Positions 21,345 to 30,759 of a stretch of DNA of 34,037 bases are shown piece after piece. The position numbers and the translations under genes were made by a program. The notes under the pieces are model-generated. The model did no database searches. It was not told where the DNA came from and saw nothing but the letters and a program-made list of their open reading frames with translations. The DNA is taken from the NCBI RefSeq assembly GCF_001402795.1, contig NZ_LIRE01000739.1:1-34037 (forward strand), given 5' to 3'. Position 1 is the first letter of the stretch; each line of letters begins with the position of its first letter. This DNA is from Pseudanabaena sp. 'Roaring Creek'. GTDB taxonomy: Bacteria > Cyanobacteriota > Cyanobacteriia > Pseudanabaenales > Pseudanabaenaceae.

Positions 21345-22865
21345 ATGTCCTTACCGCCAATTATCGAGCAAATGCTCGCGCCCGAATTTTACGATCATCC
21401 TGTTGTTGAGCCGATTCAACTTCTGCAAACGCATATTTCCTTTGTGCTATTGACAGGAGACTATGCCTATAAAGTCAAGAAACCCATGAATTTTGGCTTT
21501 CTCGATTTTTCGACCTTGGCAAAGCGCAAATATTTCTGTGAAGAGGAACTCCGCCTCAATCGCCGCCTTGCTCCCGATCTGTATCTCTCGGTTTTGCCCA
21601 TTGGGGAAACCGATGGGAAATATCATTTTGATCGCTCTGGCGAAAAAACGGCAGTCGAATATGCGATCGCTATGCCAGAGTTTTCGCAAGAGGATTTGTT
21701 AATTGAGATGTTTGCCTCAGGTCGGCTGACGGTCGATCATGTAAAACAAATTGGCGAACAATTGGCGGCTTTTCATCAACAGGCGCTAACTAACGATCAT
21801 ATCAATACTTTTGGCACAGCCGAAGCAGTACGCGCCGTCGCCAATGATAACTATGCTTCTACGGAGAAGTATATCGGGCTAGCTCAAACCGCCGAGTATT
21901 TCGAGCAAACTCGCGCCTATACCGAGAAATTCTTTGCCGAAAATGCTGACTTATTTAGCGATCGCATTGCTAAGGGCAAGGTGCGGGAATGTCATGGTGA
22001 TGTGCATTTAAAAAATATTTGTCTCTATCAAGATAAAATTCAAATTTTTGATTGTATCGAATTTAATGAACCATTCCGAAATAGTGATGTACTGTACGAT
22101 GCTGCCTTCCTACTAATGGATTTGCAATTTCGCGGCAGAAGAGATCTCGCCAATATCTTCCTCAATACCTACCTAGAACGTACTGGCGATTACGAGGGTG
22201 CCGTGCTGTTACCTCTGCATTGCAGTATGCGTGCCTATGTGCGGGCTAAGGTGACATCATTCCTGCTCGACGACCCCAATATTCCTGCGGATGTGAAAGC
22301 GAATGCTCAAACGGAAGCTGCCGCCTATTACAAATTGGCTTGGGAATATACGCAACCCAAACAGGGCAAATTGATCGTCATGTCGGGGGTGTCTGGCTCT
22401 GGCAAAAGTACGACCGCAAGGGCGATCGCTTCTGAACAGGATGCGATTTATCTGCGATCGGATGCTATCCGCAAGCAAATTGCGGGAATCGATTTGATGG
22501 AACGCGGTAGTGATGAGATCTATACGCCAGAGATGACGGCGAAAACCTATGCCAGATTAGCGGAATTAGGTTCGCTATTAGCCAGCAAAGGCTTTACGGT
22601 CATTCTCGATGCGAAGTACGATCGCATTAGTTTACGCAGTCAAGCGATCGCTGCCGCGCAAGCTCAAAATATCCCTGTAGAGATTATTTACTGCACTGCA
22701 CCTGTGGAAGTTTTAGAGCAACGTTTACGCGATCGCGCTGCGGCAAATAATGACATTGCTGATGCCACGGTTGAGCTATTAGCCAGTCAGCAAGCTGCCT
22801 TTGAAGATTTCACGACTGAGGAATTGGTCTTAGTGAAGAAAGGTGAAAGAAACATAGCCATTTAG
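21345..22865 (+). CDS. APH-like kinase fused to a P-loop kinase (AAA_33)
   Basis: The 506-residue two-domain protein has an N-terminal aminoglycoside-phosphotransferase-like fold with the catalytic loop HGDVHLKNICL (H217, D219) and the metal-binding IFDCIEFNEPFRNSD. The C-terminal domain starts MSGVSGSGKSTTARAIA (P-loop 348-356) and continues with YLRSDAIRKQIAGI and VILDAKYDR, like gluconate/polynucleotide or zeta-type kinases. The fusion is common in proteobacteria and cyanobacteria, and its substrate is unknown; antibiotic resistance should not be assumed. HIP1 octamers inside the gene show it is long resident. Confidence 0.88.
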   Translation: MSLPPIIEQMLAPEFYDHPVVEPIQLLQTHISFVLLTGDYAYKVKKPMNFGFLDFSTLAKRKYFCEEELRLNRRLAPDLYLSVLPIGETDGKYHFDRSGEKTAVEYAIAMPEFSQEDLLIEMFASGRLTVDHVKQIGEQLAAFHQQALTNDHINTFGTAEAVRAVANDNYASTEKYIGLAQTAEYFEQTRAYTEKFFAENADLFSDRIAKGKVRECHGDVHLKNICLYQDKIQIFDCIEFNEPFRNSDVLYDAAFLLMDLQFRGRRDLANIFLNTYLERTGDYEGAVLLPLHCSMRAYVRAKVTSFLLDDPNIPADVKANAQTEAAAYYKLAWEYTQPKQGKLIVMSGVSGSGKSTTARAIASEQDAIYLRSDAIRKQIAGIDLMERGSDEIYTPEMTAKTYARLAELGSLLASKGFTVILDAKYDRISLRSQAIAAAQAQNIPVEIIYCTAPVEVLEQRLRDRAAANNDIADATVELLASQQAAFEDFTTEELVLVKKGERNIAI

Positions 22866-22871
22866 CTACTC

Positions 22872-22906
22872 ACGATTTATGCTGTGGTTTACGCAGCATA
22901 AATCGT
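22872..22906. terminator. Hairpin after the kinase fusion gene
   Basis: ACGATTTATGCTG and CAGCATAAATCGT are perfect 13-bp arms around TGGTTTACG. It starts 7 bp after the TAG stop. Unlike the other palindromes here, its centre is not GC-NNN-GC. There is no long T-run, so termination would be weak or the hairpin may protect the 3' end. Confidence 0.6.
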
Positions 22907-23017
22907 AAACAAACTCATGATTTTCTTTCATCTCGGTTCATCAATTAATCCGTTAATATATAAACACTAACCTTTCATTAAAAAAAATATTGCAGCAATT
23001 ATCGATCAAGCGAACTA

Positions 23018-23068
23018 CAAGGAAGTTTTTGAAAGCCTTGCTTAGCAAGGCTTTCAAAAACTTCCTTG
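23018..23068. repeat. Perfect 24-bp-arm palindrome, centre GC-TTA-GC
   Basis: The arms start CAAGGAAGTTTTTGAAAGCC and run inward to TTGC; the centre is TTA. It lies between convergent genes (kinase fusion and small membrane protein), 52 bp from the stop of the latter. It is likely to fold in RNA from either strand. Confidence 0.85.
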
Positions 23069-23119
23069 GTTTGGGTTTGAGCGCAAAGCGCTGTATGTCC
23101 GATCGCAGTTTATATTTAT

Positions 23120-23647
23120 CTAGTTTTCTGAATTAGTCGGGTGATATCGAGAGCGGAAAGCATTGCCGATCGCAGGAGTCAACAAAATAGCAAGAGCGAT
23201 CGCACTGCCAATAGCTATATAGGGATTTAAAACCATCAATCGCGAGATCGGTTCCTTGGTGTCGATACTGAGCGCATCATCAAAAACATTGGGGATTTGT
23301 AAAAGCTTGGTTGCTGAAGGTGGTGAAATCCAATGGAAGGAAGCAGCAGTTGCGGGAAACATTACTGAGCTGTAGAGGCAAATGCTGAGAAACCTAGCCC
23401 AAGACTTTAAATTCCATAGTCCGATCGCCAAAAAAATTGGGACTATGCCAAATCCTAAAAAGGCAATTCCTGAAACTACTTGTAAATTAATGGAATTACC
23501 CCCATCTACTAAAGGTGTATCACCTTCTAGAATGCGATAAATATAGAAGTTTAATAGGCGATCGAGGATCAGCACAATGCTCGTTCCAATCATTGTGGTA
23601 GCGAGAATCGTAATCGCGATCGGACGTTTATGAACTTTAGATTTCAT
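23120..23647 (-). CDS. Small integral membrane protein, hypothetical
   Basis: I chose the ATG at 23647 (175 residues); a TTG at 23737 is in frame but would abut the upstream gene. Four hydrophobic segments are visible: ITILATTMIGTSIVLIL, VVSGIAFLGFGIVPIFLAIGLW, a segment around LSICLYSSVMFPATAA, and YIAIGSAIALAILLTPAIG. The middle WNLKSWARFLSI resembles small membrane proteins with an LKxWAR motif. It follows the CtpE-like ATPase by 90 bp on the same strand, so an operon is possible. I cannot assign a function. Confidence 0.7.
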   Translation of the reverse strand: MKSKVHKRPIAITILATTMIGTSIVLILDRLLNFYIYRILEGDTPLVDGGNSINLQVVSGIAFLGFGIVPIFLAIGLWNLKSWARFLSICLYSSVMFPATAASFHWISPPSATKLLQIPNVFDDALSIDTKEPISRLMVLNPYIAIGSAIALAILLTPAIGNAFRSRYHPTNSEN

Positions 23648-23737
23648 AGTTTTTAGGTTCTCAAAAGATATAGCATTTGCACAATTTTTTAGAAATCGTT
23701 GAAATCTTTTTAAAGATAGTTTCCATCTTCTAGCCAA

Positions 23738-26266
23738 CTAAGGCTGACTGAGATAGCGAGGTAAATTACGCAATAGCTTGCTTGAATGCAGCATTCTTAA
23801 GAGATAATAGCTAGAGGTCGGTAAGAAAATTACCATCGTCCAGCCAAATTGATCGGGAATTTCCACTTGAAAGAAAGAAGGAAATATCAACATCAAGGCA
23901 ACAGATAGACCTACGGCGACGATGCCCAGAATTGCGGCAGTAGAGTTTTTGAAGAGCGTGCGTATTTTCCAGATGGAGATATCCGTTAGCGTCCAAAACA
24001 CCAATAGCACGAAGAAGATGCCAATAAAAGTGCTGACGCATTGTGCTTGACCCTTAGCAATATCTTGGAAAGTATCGGAATTGAGCATGGCAGAGCTGTA
24101 GGGAACCTTGAGAAGTGCCCACCCGCTGATGTAGTAGGACAAAACATATCCTGTCGTCATGGCGATCGCGCCAAAAATTCCAGCGATACAGCTATAGCCC
24201 AATACATCCCGCAGAAAATTCTCAAGACGTTTGGGTTTTAACCATCCAAACGAGATCCAAATTGTCGGCAAGCCTACGACTGCCATCGTTAATACAGTCA
24301 TATGGCGAGGCTCCACAGGAAAAGGAAGTTGCACAAACCCTGCAAAAGCAATGGTCAGGATCACCATAATATTTTTGGTGAGATAGAGCAGGGATGAAGC
24401 CAGAATCTTTTGTTTAATCGAATCCCCTGCGGCGAAAGCCTGTGGTAATGCCGATAGATTGTTATCTAATAGCACAATATCTGCAACGTCTTTACTGATC
24501 TGCGCCCCATCGTTCATGGCGATCGCCAGTTGAGCCTCCTTAAATGCAGGCACATCATTGACTCCATCGCCGACCATGCCTACATAGCCGCCACGTTTTA
24601 CCATAACGGAAATCAAACGCCGTTTCATATCGGGGGTGATTCTTCCAAAGACTGCCCCAGAAGCCGCCGCTCGACTAAAGGTTTGGTTATCCATAGCCTC
24701 TAAGGTCTTTTGGGTAAATATGGCATCATCGGGAACGGCGATTCCTGCTTGGCGGGCGATCGAGGCGACGGTTTCGACACTATCCCCTGAAATGACCTTC
24801 AGCCTGACATTGAGAGCTTGTAGCTGGGCGATCGTATCGACTACATCGGGACGTAGGCTGTCCTCCAGCAAAACTAAGCCCCGTTCGCGTCGAGCATCGG
24901 GTAGTTGGGGATTCTTCTCGGCATCGATGCTGTTTTCACTTGTAACTACAGCGATCGCTCGTAACCCTTGACGGGCATATTGTTTAGCTTGTTCCTGCAT
25001 TTCGGCATTGGCAAACAAGATCTCTGGCGCACCGACCATAATAGTTGTGCCAATATCAATGGCGATCGCTCCCCATTTACGACTAGAGCTAAAGGGAATT
25101 TCGCTGACGAGTTGAGATGGCGATCGCGGCTTATCTGTAAATGCTGCCATCGCCTTGGCACTGCTATTTTGCGTTCCCATTAAATTTGTGTAGAGGGCGA
25201 TTAACTCCCGCAAGGAATCCTCATCCGTATCGCCTAAAGGCACAATTGCCTTGACTAATAGTTTGTTTTGCGTGAGGGTTCCCGTTTTATCAGTACATAA
25301 AATTCTCACGCTATTCATCGAATCAACGGCATTGATTTTTTGAATTAAAGTGCGCCGCTTGCTGATCTCGACCGCGCCGATCGCAAAGGCAACGCTAATG
25401 GAGAGAATCAATCCCGCAGGCACAAAGCTATTAATAATTACCGAAGCATAGCGAATGATATCTACTACCGATCGCCCTGAATTCAGACTAGACGATAGAT
25501 ATAAAAAGGCCGCAACAATTAGGACGAGAATGAAAATTTCGACTAACGTATCAATCTTTTTCTGTAAGGGCGTAAATACTCGCTTATAGACCCTTGAAGA
25601 CTGGGATAGTTTGACCGCATAGCTTTCATTGCCAATCTTGTTGGCTCGAAATACACAACTTCCCGCCAAGCAGAACGAACCCGACAGCACTATATCATCG
25701 ATCTGTTTGGCAACGGGATCGGATTCTCCCGTCAGAAGCGATTCATCCATTTCCACATTTTGCGAAACCAGTACTGGTCCATCGACGGGAGCGCGATCGC
25801 CAGGATTAAGCTCGATGAGATCGTCACGGACTAACTCGCCCACGGGAATCTCCTGTGATTCCCCATTGCGTCTTACCTTGACCTTTTGTACCGATAGCAA
25901 AGCCAGCTTATCAAGAGTCAATTTTGCTTGGATTTCCTGTGCTACCCCTACCAGAATATTCATAAATACGGAAAATCCCGAAAATAAAGCATCGGTGATC
26001 TGCCCGAGCACCATCATCAGCACTAAAATTACGCCAAAGGTAACGTTAAATAGGGTAAAAACGTTTTCCTTGAAGATATCCTGATAGGTACGGCTGGAAC
26101 GCAAGACAATGGTATTAATATCACCACGACGCTTGCGATCTCCAACTTCATTGTCACTAAGTCCAGTTTCAAGATTAATTTCAGGATTAATTTCAGGATT
26201 AACTGTGACGTTTAGAGAATCGCTCGTTATTAAGTCTGGCGTATTTGCTGAGTTAGGTTGGGGCAT
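23738..26266 (-). CDS. P-type cation ATPase, CtpE-like
   Basis: I chose the ATG at 26266 (842 residues; a TTG lies 14 codons upstream). Visible motifs are LTGES of the actuator domain, the phosphorylation motif CTDKTGTLTQ (D326) and the hinge MVGDGVNDVPAFKEA. The early part, ENVFTLFNVTFGVILVLMMV with QEIQAKLTLDKLALL, resembles CtpE-type ATPases, which in mycobacteria are linked to calcium uptake. No N-terminal metal-binding CxxC or His cluster is present, which argues against a Cu/Zn exporter. Residues around 25-35 repeat NPEI from a 12-bp DNA repeat. Eight to ten membrane segments are expected. It is divergent from thiS. Confidence 0.88.
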   Translation of the reverse strand: MPQPNSANTPDLITSDSLNVTVNPEINPEINLETGLSDNEVGDRKRRGDINTIVLRSSRTYQDIFKENVFTLFNVTFGVILVLMMVLGQITDALFSGFSVFMNILVGVAQEIQAKLTLDKLALLSVQKVKVRRNGESQEIPVGELVRDDLIELNPGDRAPVDGPVLVSQNVEMDESLLTGESDPVAKQIDDIVLSGSFCLAGSCVFRANKIGNESYAVKLSQSSRVYKRVFTPLQKKIDTLVEIFILVLIVAAFLYLSSSLNSGRSVVDIIRYASVIINSFVPAGLILSISVAFAIGAVEISKRRTLIQKINAVDSMNSVRILCTDKTGTLTQNKLLVKAIVPLGDTDEDSLRELIALYTNLMGTQNSSAKAMAAFTDKPRSPSQLVSEIPFSSSRKWGAIAIDIGTTIMVGAPEILFANAEMQEQAKQYARQGLRAIAVVTSENSIDAEKNPQLPDARRERGLVLLEDSLRPDVVDTIAQLQALNVRLKVISGDSVETVASIARQAGIAVPDDAIFTQKTLEAMDNQTFSRAAASGAVFGRITPDMKRRLISVMVKRGGYVGMVGDGVNDVPAFKEAQLAIAMNDGAQISKDVADIVLLDNNLSALPQAFAAGDSIKQKILASSLLYLTKNIMVILTIAFAGFVQLPFPVEPRHMTVLTMAVVGLPTIWISFGWLKPKRLENFLRDVLGYSCIAGIFGAIAMTTGYVLSYYISGWALLKVPYSSAMLNSDTFQDIAKGQAQCVSTFIGIFFVLLVFWTLTDISIWKIRTLFKNSTAAILGIVAVGLSVALMLIFPSFFQVEIPDQFGWTMVIFLPTSSYYLLRMLHSSKLLRNLPRYLSQP

Positions 26267-26386
26267 AGACACACAGATATTATTTTTAGTAAGAAGTATA
26301 GCAACCAATCTTTCTAATTTTGTTTTTGGACTTGGTGGTACTGAAAACTTTAGAATCAGTAGGGAAACTTAATCAAAAACAAAAGA

Positions 26387-26590
26387 ATGATTACTGTGCA
26401 AGTCAATGGTGATAATCGCATATCCGAGGCAAATCTCACGATGATCGAATTGCTGAAATACTTAGGATTAAATCCGCGTCTGGTTGCTGTGGAATACAAT
26501 GGTGAAATTTTACATCGCCAACTATGGGAAACGACATTTATCCAAAATAGCGATCGCTTAGAAATTGTTACTATTGTCGGTGGTGGCTAA
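26387..26590 (+). CDS. thiS: Sulfur carrier protein ThiS
   Basis: The 67-residue ubiquitin-like protein ends IVTIVGGG; the terminal Gly-Gly is adenylated and then thiocarboxylated to donate sulfur for the thiamine thiazole ring. Strands MITVQVNGD and LVAVEYNGEIL and the helix MIELLKYLGL match the family. No other thi gene is adjacent, and I see no TPP riboswitch in the 120-bp divergent gap to the P-type ATPase. Many cyanobacteria encode ThiS fused to or beside ThiG or ThiE; here it stands alone. Confidence 0.92.
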   Translation: MITVQVNGDNRISEANLTMIELLKYLGLNPRLVAVEYNGEILHRQLWETTFIQNSDRLEIVTIVGGG

Positions 26591-26592
26591 AT

Positions 26593-26662
26593 ATTTAAAT
26601 AGAGCGATTTAAATAGAGCGATTTAAATAGAGCGATTTAGATAAAACGATTTAAATAGAGCG
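26593..26662. repeat. 14-bp tandem repeat, five copies
   Basis: ATTTAAATAGAGCG is repeated five times; the fourth copy is diverged (ATTTAGATAAAACG). It begins 2 bp after the thiS stop. The period equals that of the tandem repeat at 21095-21150 although the sequence is unrelated. Confidence 0.95.
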
Positions 26663-26714
26663 AGCTTCTAAAGACTTAACATTAAACTTAGCTCCTTCTC
26701 TATCTGCAAAGTTC

Positions 26715-26749
26715 ATGGAAGAATCTGCCCTTTAGGTATATTCTTCCAT
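26715..26749. repeat. 10-bp stem hairpin in the thiS to kinase gap
   Basis: ATGGAAGAAT (26715-26724) and ATTCTTCCAT (26740-26749) flank a 15-nt loop. It lies between thiS and the hybrid kinase, 165 bp before the latter. A thiS terminator or a leader structure are both possible. The remaining 26750-26914 shows nothing I can name. Confidence 0.55.
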
Positions 26750-26914
26750 AAGATTGAGCAGTTTTTAAAGCATGAAATTGGTTTATTATTTAAGTGTCAA
26801 AGATAACTAAAGATAACTTATGAATCCTAATATGGATCTTAATAAGTTAAGCCAAAGTTAAAAGCGTTTGACCATAAGTTTGACTATAAAGATTGCTATT
26901 TTATCAGATTAAAA

Positions 26915-29900
26915 ATGACTGAAGATATAGATAGTCAAAAAAAACTGACATTTAGAAGGATTTCGATTCGCTCGCTGATGACTTTTCCTTTTATTTTTCA
27001 GATTATTGTGGCTTTGGGGATTGTTGGTTATTTCTCATTTCAAAATTCGCAAAAGATCGTTAATGAGAATAGTAATAAAAGTAGAATAAAATCAATACTA
27101 TCCCTAAAACATAGTATTTCAGACTATTTACTCCCACCAATGCAAGTTGTGCGGATGAATGCTAAGGTTCCCACCGATCGTTCTCTTAATACTAAAAACT
27201 CTAGTGAAATCATTCAAAAATTTAAGATTCTACTCACGGTATTTCCACAAGTACAGGAAATATTTTTAGGTGACAGTGCGGGAGATTTTGTTGGTGTCGT
27301 AAGGCAAGAAGAGCAGCAGTTTGCTGTCAAAGTTACTGAGAAATTTTCCACTCAAAACTGGTATCGGTTTGATGCTCAAGGCAATTTAGGTGATTTATTT
27401 AAAACTGAAAAATCTGACGATCTGCGATCGCATCCTTGGTATCAGCCAGCGCTGGAAAATAAGCAGGCAGTCTGGAGCGAAGTTTATCCTCTAGACCGTA
27501 ATAATTTAGGCATTGCTGCAACTCAAGCTATTTTTGACGCTCAAGGCAAGCCTCTTTATACCATCAACGCTAGTCTAAATCTGGGAAGAATTAATGAGTT
27601 TATCGAAAACAATCGAGTAAGTGCAAAAAGCGAAATTTTCATCGTGGAGCGATCGGGACTGTTGGTAGCTACGTCCAGCAAAGAATCGCTATTTACAATC
27701 GATTTCCAAGGTAATATCCAAAGACTAAAAGCCGACGCTAGCAAAAACCCTTTTATTCAAACCACGATTATTGAATCGTCTAGACGTTTTGGGGAAATAG
27801 GGAATATTCATGACATTGAAAATTTTGATATTGATATCGACCGCAAGTCTAACGGTAAAATAGAGCGAGAAAGGCAATTTATTGAAATATCTCCCTATCA
27901 GGACGAAGCGGGTATCGATTGGTACATTTTCATTGTTACCCCAGAGTCTGATATTTTGGTGCAAACTCATCAAGATGTAATTACACTCATTGGACTATGT
28001 GTCCTTGTAGGGATATGCCTGAGTTTGCTAGGGATACAAACAGCCCGATGGATTGTCAGCCCAATCTTTCGATTGCGCGATGCTAGCATCAAGATCGCCA
28101 GTCAAAATTTTGAGCAACCTGTCCTTGACACTTGGATTGAGGAGATAGGCGATCTGACATCTGCTTTTAATCAAATGCAGCGCCAACTATTGCAATCCCA
28201 GTCTTCTTTGCAGGAATATTCGCGATCGCTCGAACTCAAAGTCGAAGAAAGAACTAGTGAATTGGCAAAGGAAATTAGCGATCGCATTGCCATTCAGCAG
28301 GAACTAGAAGAAAAAGCCGTTATCTTAAGCCATCATTATCGGGTACTAAATGAGCTTGTTAAGGATCAATCAATGCGCCAAGGCAATTTGATTGATAACG
28401 TCAAACAATTAACCGAAGTCGCAGCTCAAACCTTAGAAGTTGCCCGTAGTAGCGTCTGGCTAGTTACTACAGACCGTGTTAAATGGAGTTGTTTAGACTT
28501 GTTTTTACTGGATTCGGGCAACCACGTTGTGGAAGCAGATTTTTCGGCAAGTTCCTTTCCTAAGTATATTGGTAAGTTACAAACAGAATTAGCAGTTTCC
28601 GTTGATGATGCCCTTAACGATAGTCGCACAAATGAATTAACTGACACCTATCTAATTCAACTTGGTATAACTTCTATTTTAGAAATTCCTTTGCGACAGA
28701 ATAATGAAATAGTGGGAATGCTTAGTTTGGAACATACAGGCAAACCAAGATCTTGGACTTTGCTAGAGCAAAGCTTTGCGCGATCTATTGGCGATCTAGT
28801 GGCGCTATCGATCGAGTCCTACAGTCGCAAGCTGGTCGAGCAGCAATTAAAAGATAGTGAAGAGCGTTGGCATCTCGCCTTGGAAGGCAGTAACGATGGG
28901 ATCTGGGATTGGAATTGCAAAACTAATGAGGTCTTTTTTTCCGCAAGGTATAAATCGATGTTGGGATACGGAGATGATGAACTCCCCCCCAATATTGACT
29001 CTTGGCTTCATCTCATTCATCCCGATGATAGCAATCAGGTTATGACCATTGTTGAGAAGTATTGGGCAGGGGAGATTCCCCAATATATTGCGGAGCATCG
29101 AATCCGATGTAAAGACGGTTCCTATCGTTGGATGCTGGCTAGAGGGATCGCTCTTTTCGATCTAGATGGAACGCCTAACCGAATGATTGGCTCGCATACA
29201 GATATTACCGAACGCAAGCGGTTTGAGATCGATCTGTCTCAAGCCAAAGAAGAGGCTGACTCTGCAAATAAAGCAAAAAGTGAATTTTTGGCGAACATGA
29301 GTCACGAACTAAGAACACCACTTAATGGGATTCTCGGTTATGTCCAAATTCTGCAGCGTGATCGCAATTTAACACCAAAGCAAATCGAGGGGATTAACGT
29401 TATAAAACAATGCAGCAATCATCTTCTAAATTTAATTGCCGATATTCTCGATCTTTCCAAGATTGAGGCTCAAAAAATGGAGTTAATCGAAACTGACTTT
29501 CATTTCCAAAACTTCCTGCAAGGGGTAGTTGAGGTCTGTGCGGTGAGATCCATTCAAAAAGGCATTACTTTTACCTACTTGCCCTCAGCGAATTTACCGA
29601 TCGGGATTTTTGCTGATGATAAGCGACTGCGTCAAGTTTTGCTCAACCTGCTGGGAAATGCAATCAAATTTACTCAAGATGGGGGAGTTACCTTTAAAGT
29701 TGATGCGATCGCCTTAAATATTCCTTACTCAGAGCTGAAACCCGACGGCAATAGCGATGATCGAGAGCGCCCCAGTTTCTCGATTATGCATCTAATTAGA
29801 TTCCAGATCGAAGATACAGGTATCGGTATTAGCCCAGAGCAGATAGAGAAAATCTTTTTTCCCTTCGAGCAGGCGGGTGGAGCTTTAGTCAATGCTGAGG

Positions 29901-30748
29901 GTACTGGTTTGGGATTGGCAATCAGCCAAAAGATTGTCGAAATCATGGGCAGTACCATTCAGGTAAAGAGTGAGAGGGGAAAAGGCAGTATCTTCTGGAT
30001 CGATTTAAATTTAAAAGCAGCAACGGAAATGATTGACTGGGCTCAAGTCAATGAAAATTTCATCCAACGGAAAACAGTTGGATTTGCTGGGGAAAATAGA
30101 ACAATTCTTGTAGTTGATGATAAATGGGAAAATAGAACTGTATTGGTGAAACTGCTCGAGGAAATCGGGTTTAATATCCTAGAGGCTGCCAATGGTAGAG
30201 ATGCCATAGCATTAGCCCTTGAGCAAAAGGTCGATCTGGTGATTACCGATTTAGTTATGCCTGTCATGGATGGCTTTGAGATGATCAGACAATTTCGGCG
30301 ATCGCCAGATTTACAAAATATTGTGATTATTGTTACTTCTGCCAGTGCTTTTAGCAAAAATGAAGCAGAAAGCCTAGAAACTGGAGGTAATGATTTCTTG
30401 TCTAAGCCAATTTGTTTTGATACTTTACTCTCGAAAATTGCCAAGCACCTTAAAATTCAATGGATTTACGAAGAGATCTTCGCGTCTTCCCCTCCGATAT
30501 ACCTTGAGGAAAATACTCAAGTTCCCAATCACACCCCCATGCTCGCACCATCCCACGAAGAAATTGAAGCTCTTTGGGAATTAGTAATGCAAGGCAACAT
30601 TAATGTTATTAATGAACGAGCCAATCAGTTTGAACAGCAAGATGTTAACCTAGTCCCTTTTGCTAAAGAATTACAAAAATTGGCTGGCGAATTTCAAGTC
30701 AAAAAGATTAAAGAATTGATTAAATCCTTTCGAGGTAACTCTAGTTAG
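26915..30748 (+). CDS. Hybrid sensor histidine kinase (Cache-HAMP-GAF-PAS-HisKA-HATPase-REC)
   Basis: This 1277-residue membrane kinase has a first membrane segment at about 25-43, a periplasmic Cache-like sensor domain to about 350, a second segment at about 355-375, HAMP to about 430, coiled coil, a GAF domain (about 485-645), and a PAS domain (about 650-765, GSNDGIWDWN). HisKA has the phospho-accepting H797 in MSHELRTPLNGIL. The ATPase has the N box LLNLLGNAIKFT and GTGLGLAISQKIVEIM. The receiver domain carries phospho-Asp D1112 (ITDLVMPVMDG). About 100 residues follow it without an HPt histidine motif. The REC-GGDEF-EAL gene begins 11 bp after the stop, so the kinase probably controls cyclic-di-GMP. 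Confidence 0.93.
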   Translation: MTEDIDSQKKLTFRRISIRSLMTFPFIFQIIVALGIVGYFSFQNSQKIVNENSNKSRIKSILSLKHSISDYLLPPMQVVRMNAKVPTDRSLNTKNSSEIIQKFKILLTVFPQVQEIFLGDSAGDFVGVVRQEEQQFAVKVTEKFSTQNWYRFDAQGNLGDLFKTEKSDDLRSHPWYQPALENKQAVWSEVYPLDRNNLGIAATQAIFDAQGKPLYTINASLNLGRINEFIENNRVSAKSEIFIVERSGLLVATSSKESLFTIDFQGNIQRLKADASKNPFIQTTIIESSRRFGEIGNIHDIENFDIDIDRKSNGKIERERQFIEISPYQDEAGIDWYIFIVTPESDILVQTHQDVITLIGLCVLVGICLSLLGIQTARWIVSPIFRLRDASIKIASQNFEQPVLDTWIEEIGDLTSAFNQMQRQLLQSQSSLQEYSRSLELKVEERTSELAKEISDRIAIQQELEEKAVILSHHYRVLNELVKDQSMRQGNLIDNVKQLTEVAAQTLEVARSSVWLVTTDRVKWSCLDLFLLDSGNHVVEADFSASSFPKYIGKLQTELAVSVDDALNDSRTNELTDTYLIQLGITSILEIPLRQNNEIVGMLSLEHTGKPRSWTLLEQSFARSIGDLVALSIESYSRKLVEQQLKDSEERWHLALEGSNDGIWDWNCKTNEVFFSARYKSMLGYGDDELPPNIDSWLHLIHPDDSNQVMTIVEKYWAGEIPQYIAEHRIRCKDGSYRWMLARGIALFDLDGTPNRMIGSHTDITERKRFEIDLSQAKEEADSANKAKSEFLANMSHELRTPLNGILGYVQILQRDRNLTPKQIEGINVIKQCSNHLLNLIADILDLSKIEAQKMELIETDFHFQNFLQGVVEVCAVRSIQKGITFTYLPSANLPIGIFADDKRLRQVLLNLLGNAIKFTQDGGVTFKVDAIALNIPYSELKPDGNSDDRERPSFSIMHLIRFQIEDTGIGISPEQIEKIFFPFEQAGGALVNAEGTGLGLAISQKIVEIMGSTIQVKSERGKGSIFWIDLNLKAATEMIDWAQVNENFIQRKTVGFAGENRTILVVDDKWENRTVLVKLLEEIGFNILEAANGRDAIALALEQKVDLVITDLVMPVMDGFEMIRQFRRSPDLQNIVIIVTSASAFSKNEAESLETGGNDFLSKPICFDTLLSKIAKHLKIQWIYEEIFASSPPIYLEENTQVPNHTPMLAPSHEEIEALWELVMQGNINVINERANQFEQQDVNLVPFAKELQKLAGEFQVKKIKELIKSFRGNSS

Positions 30749-30759
30749 ATGGCAATTAG

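Noticed and set aside
21345-22865. Aminoglycoside resistance gene
   Set aside because: Only the fold and catalytic loop are APH-like; fusion to a P-loop kinase is a widespread housekeeping-type architecture with unknown substrate.
26267-26386. TPP riboswitch upstream of thiS
   Set aside because: The 120-bp gap lacks the conserved CUGAGA and thi-box core.
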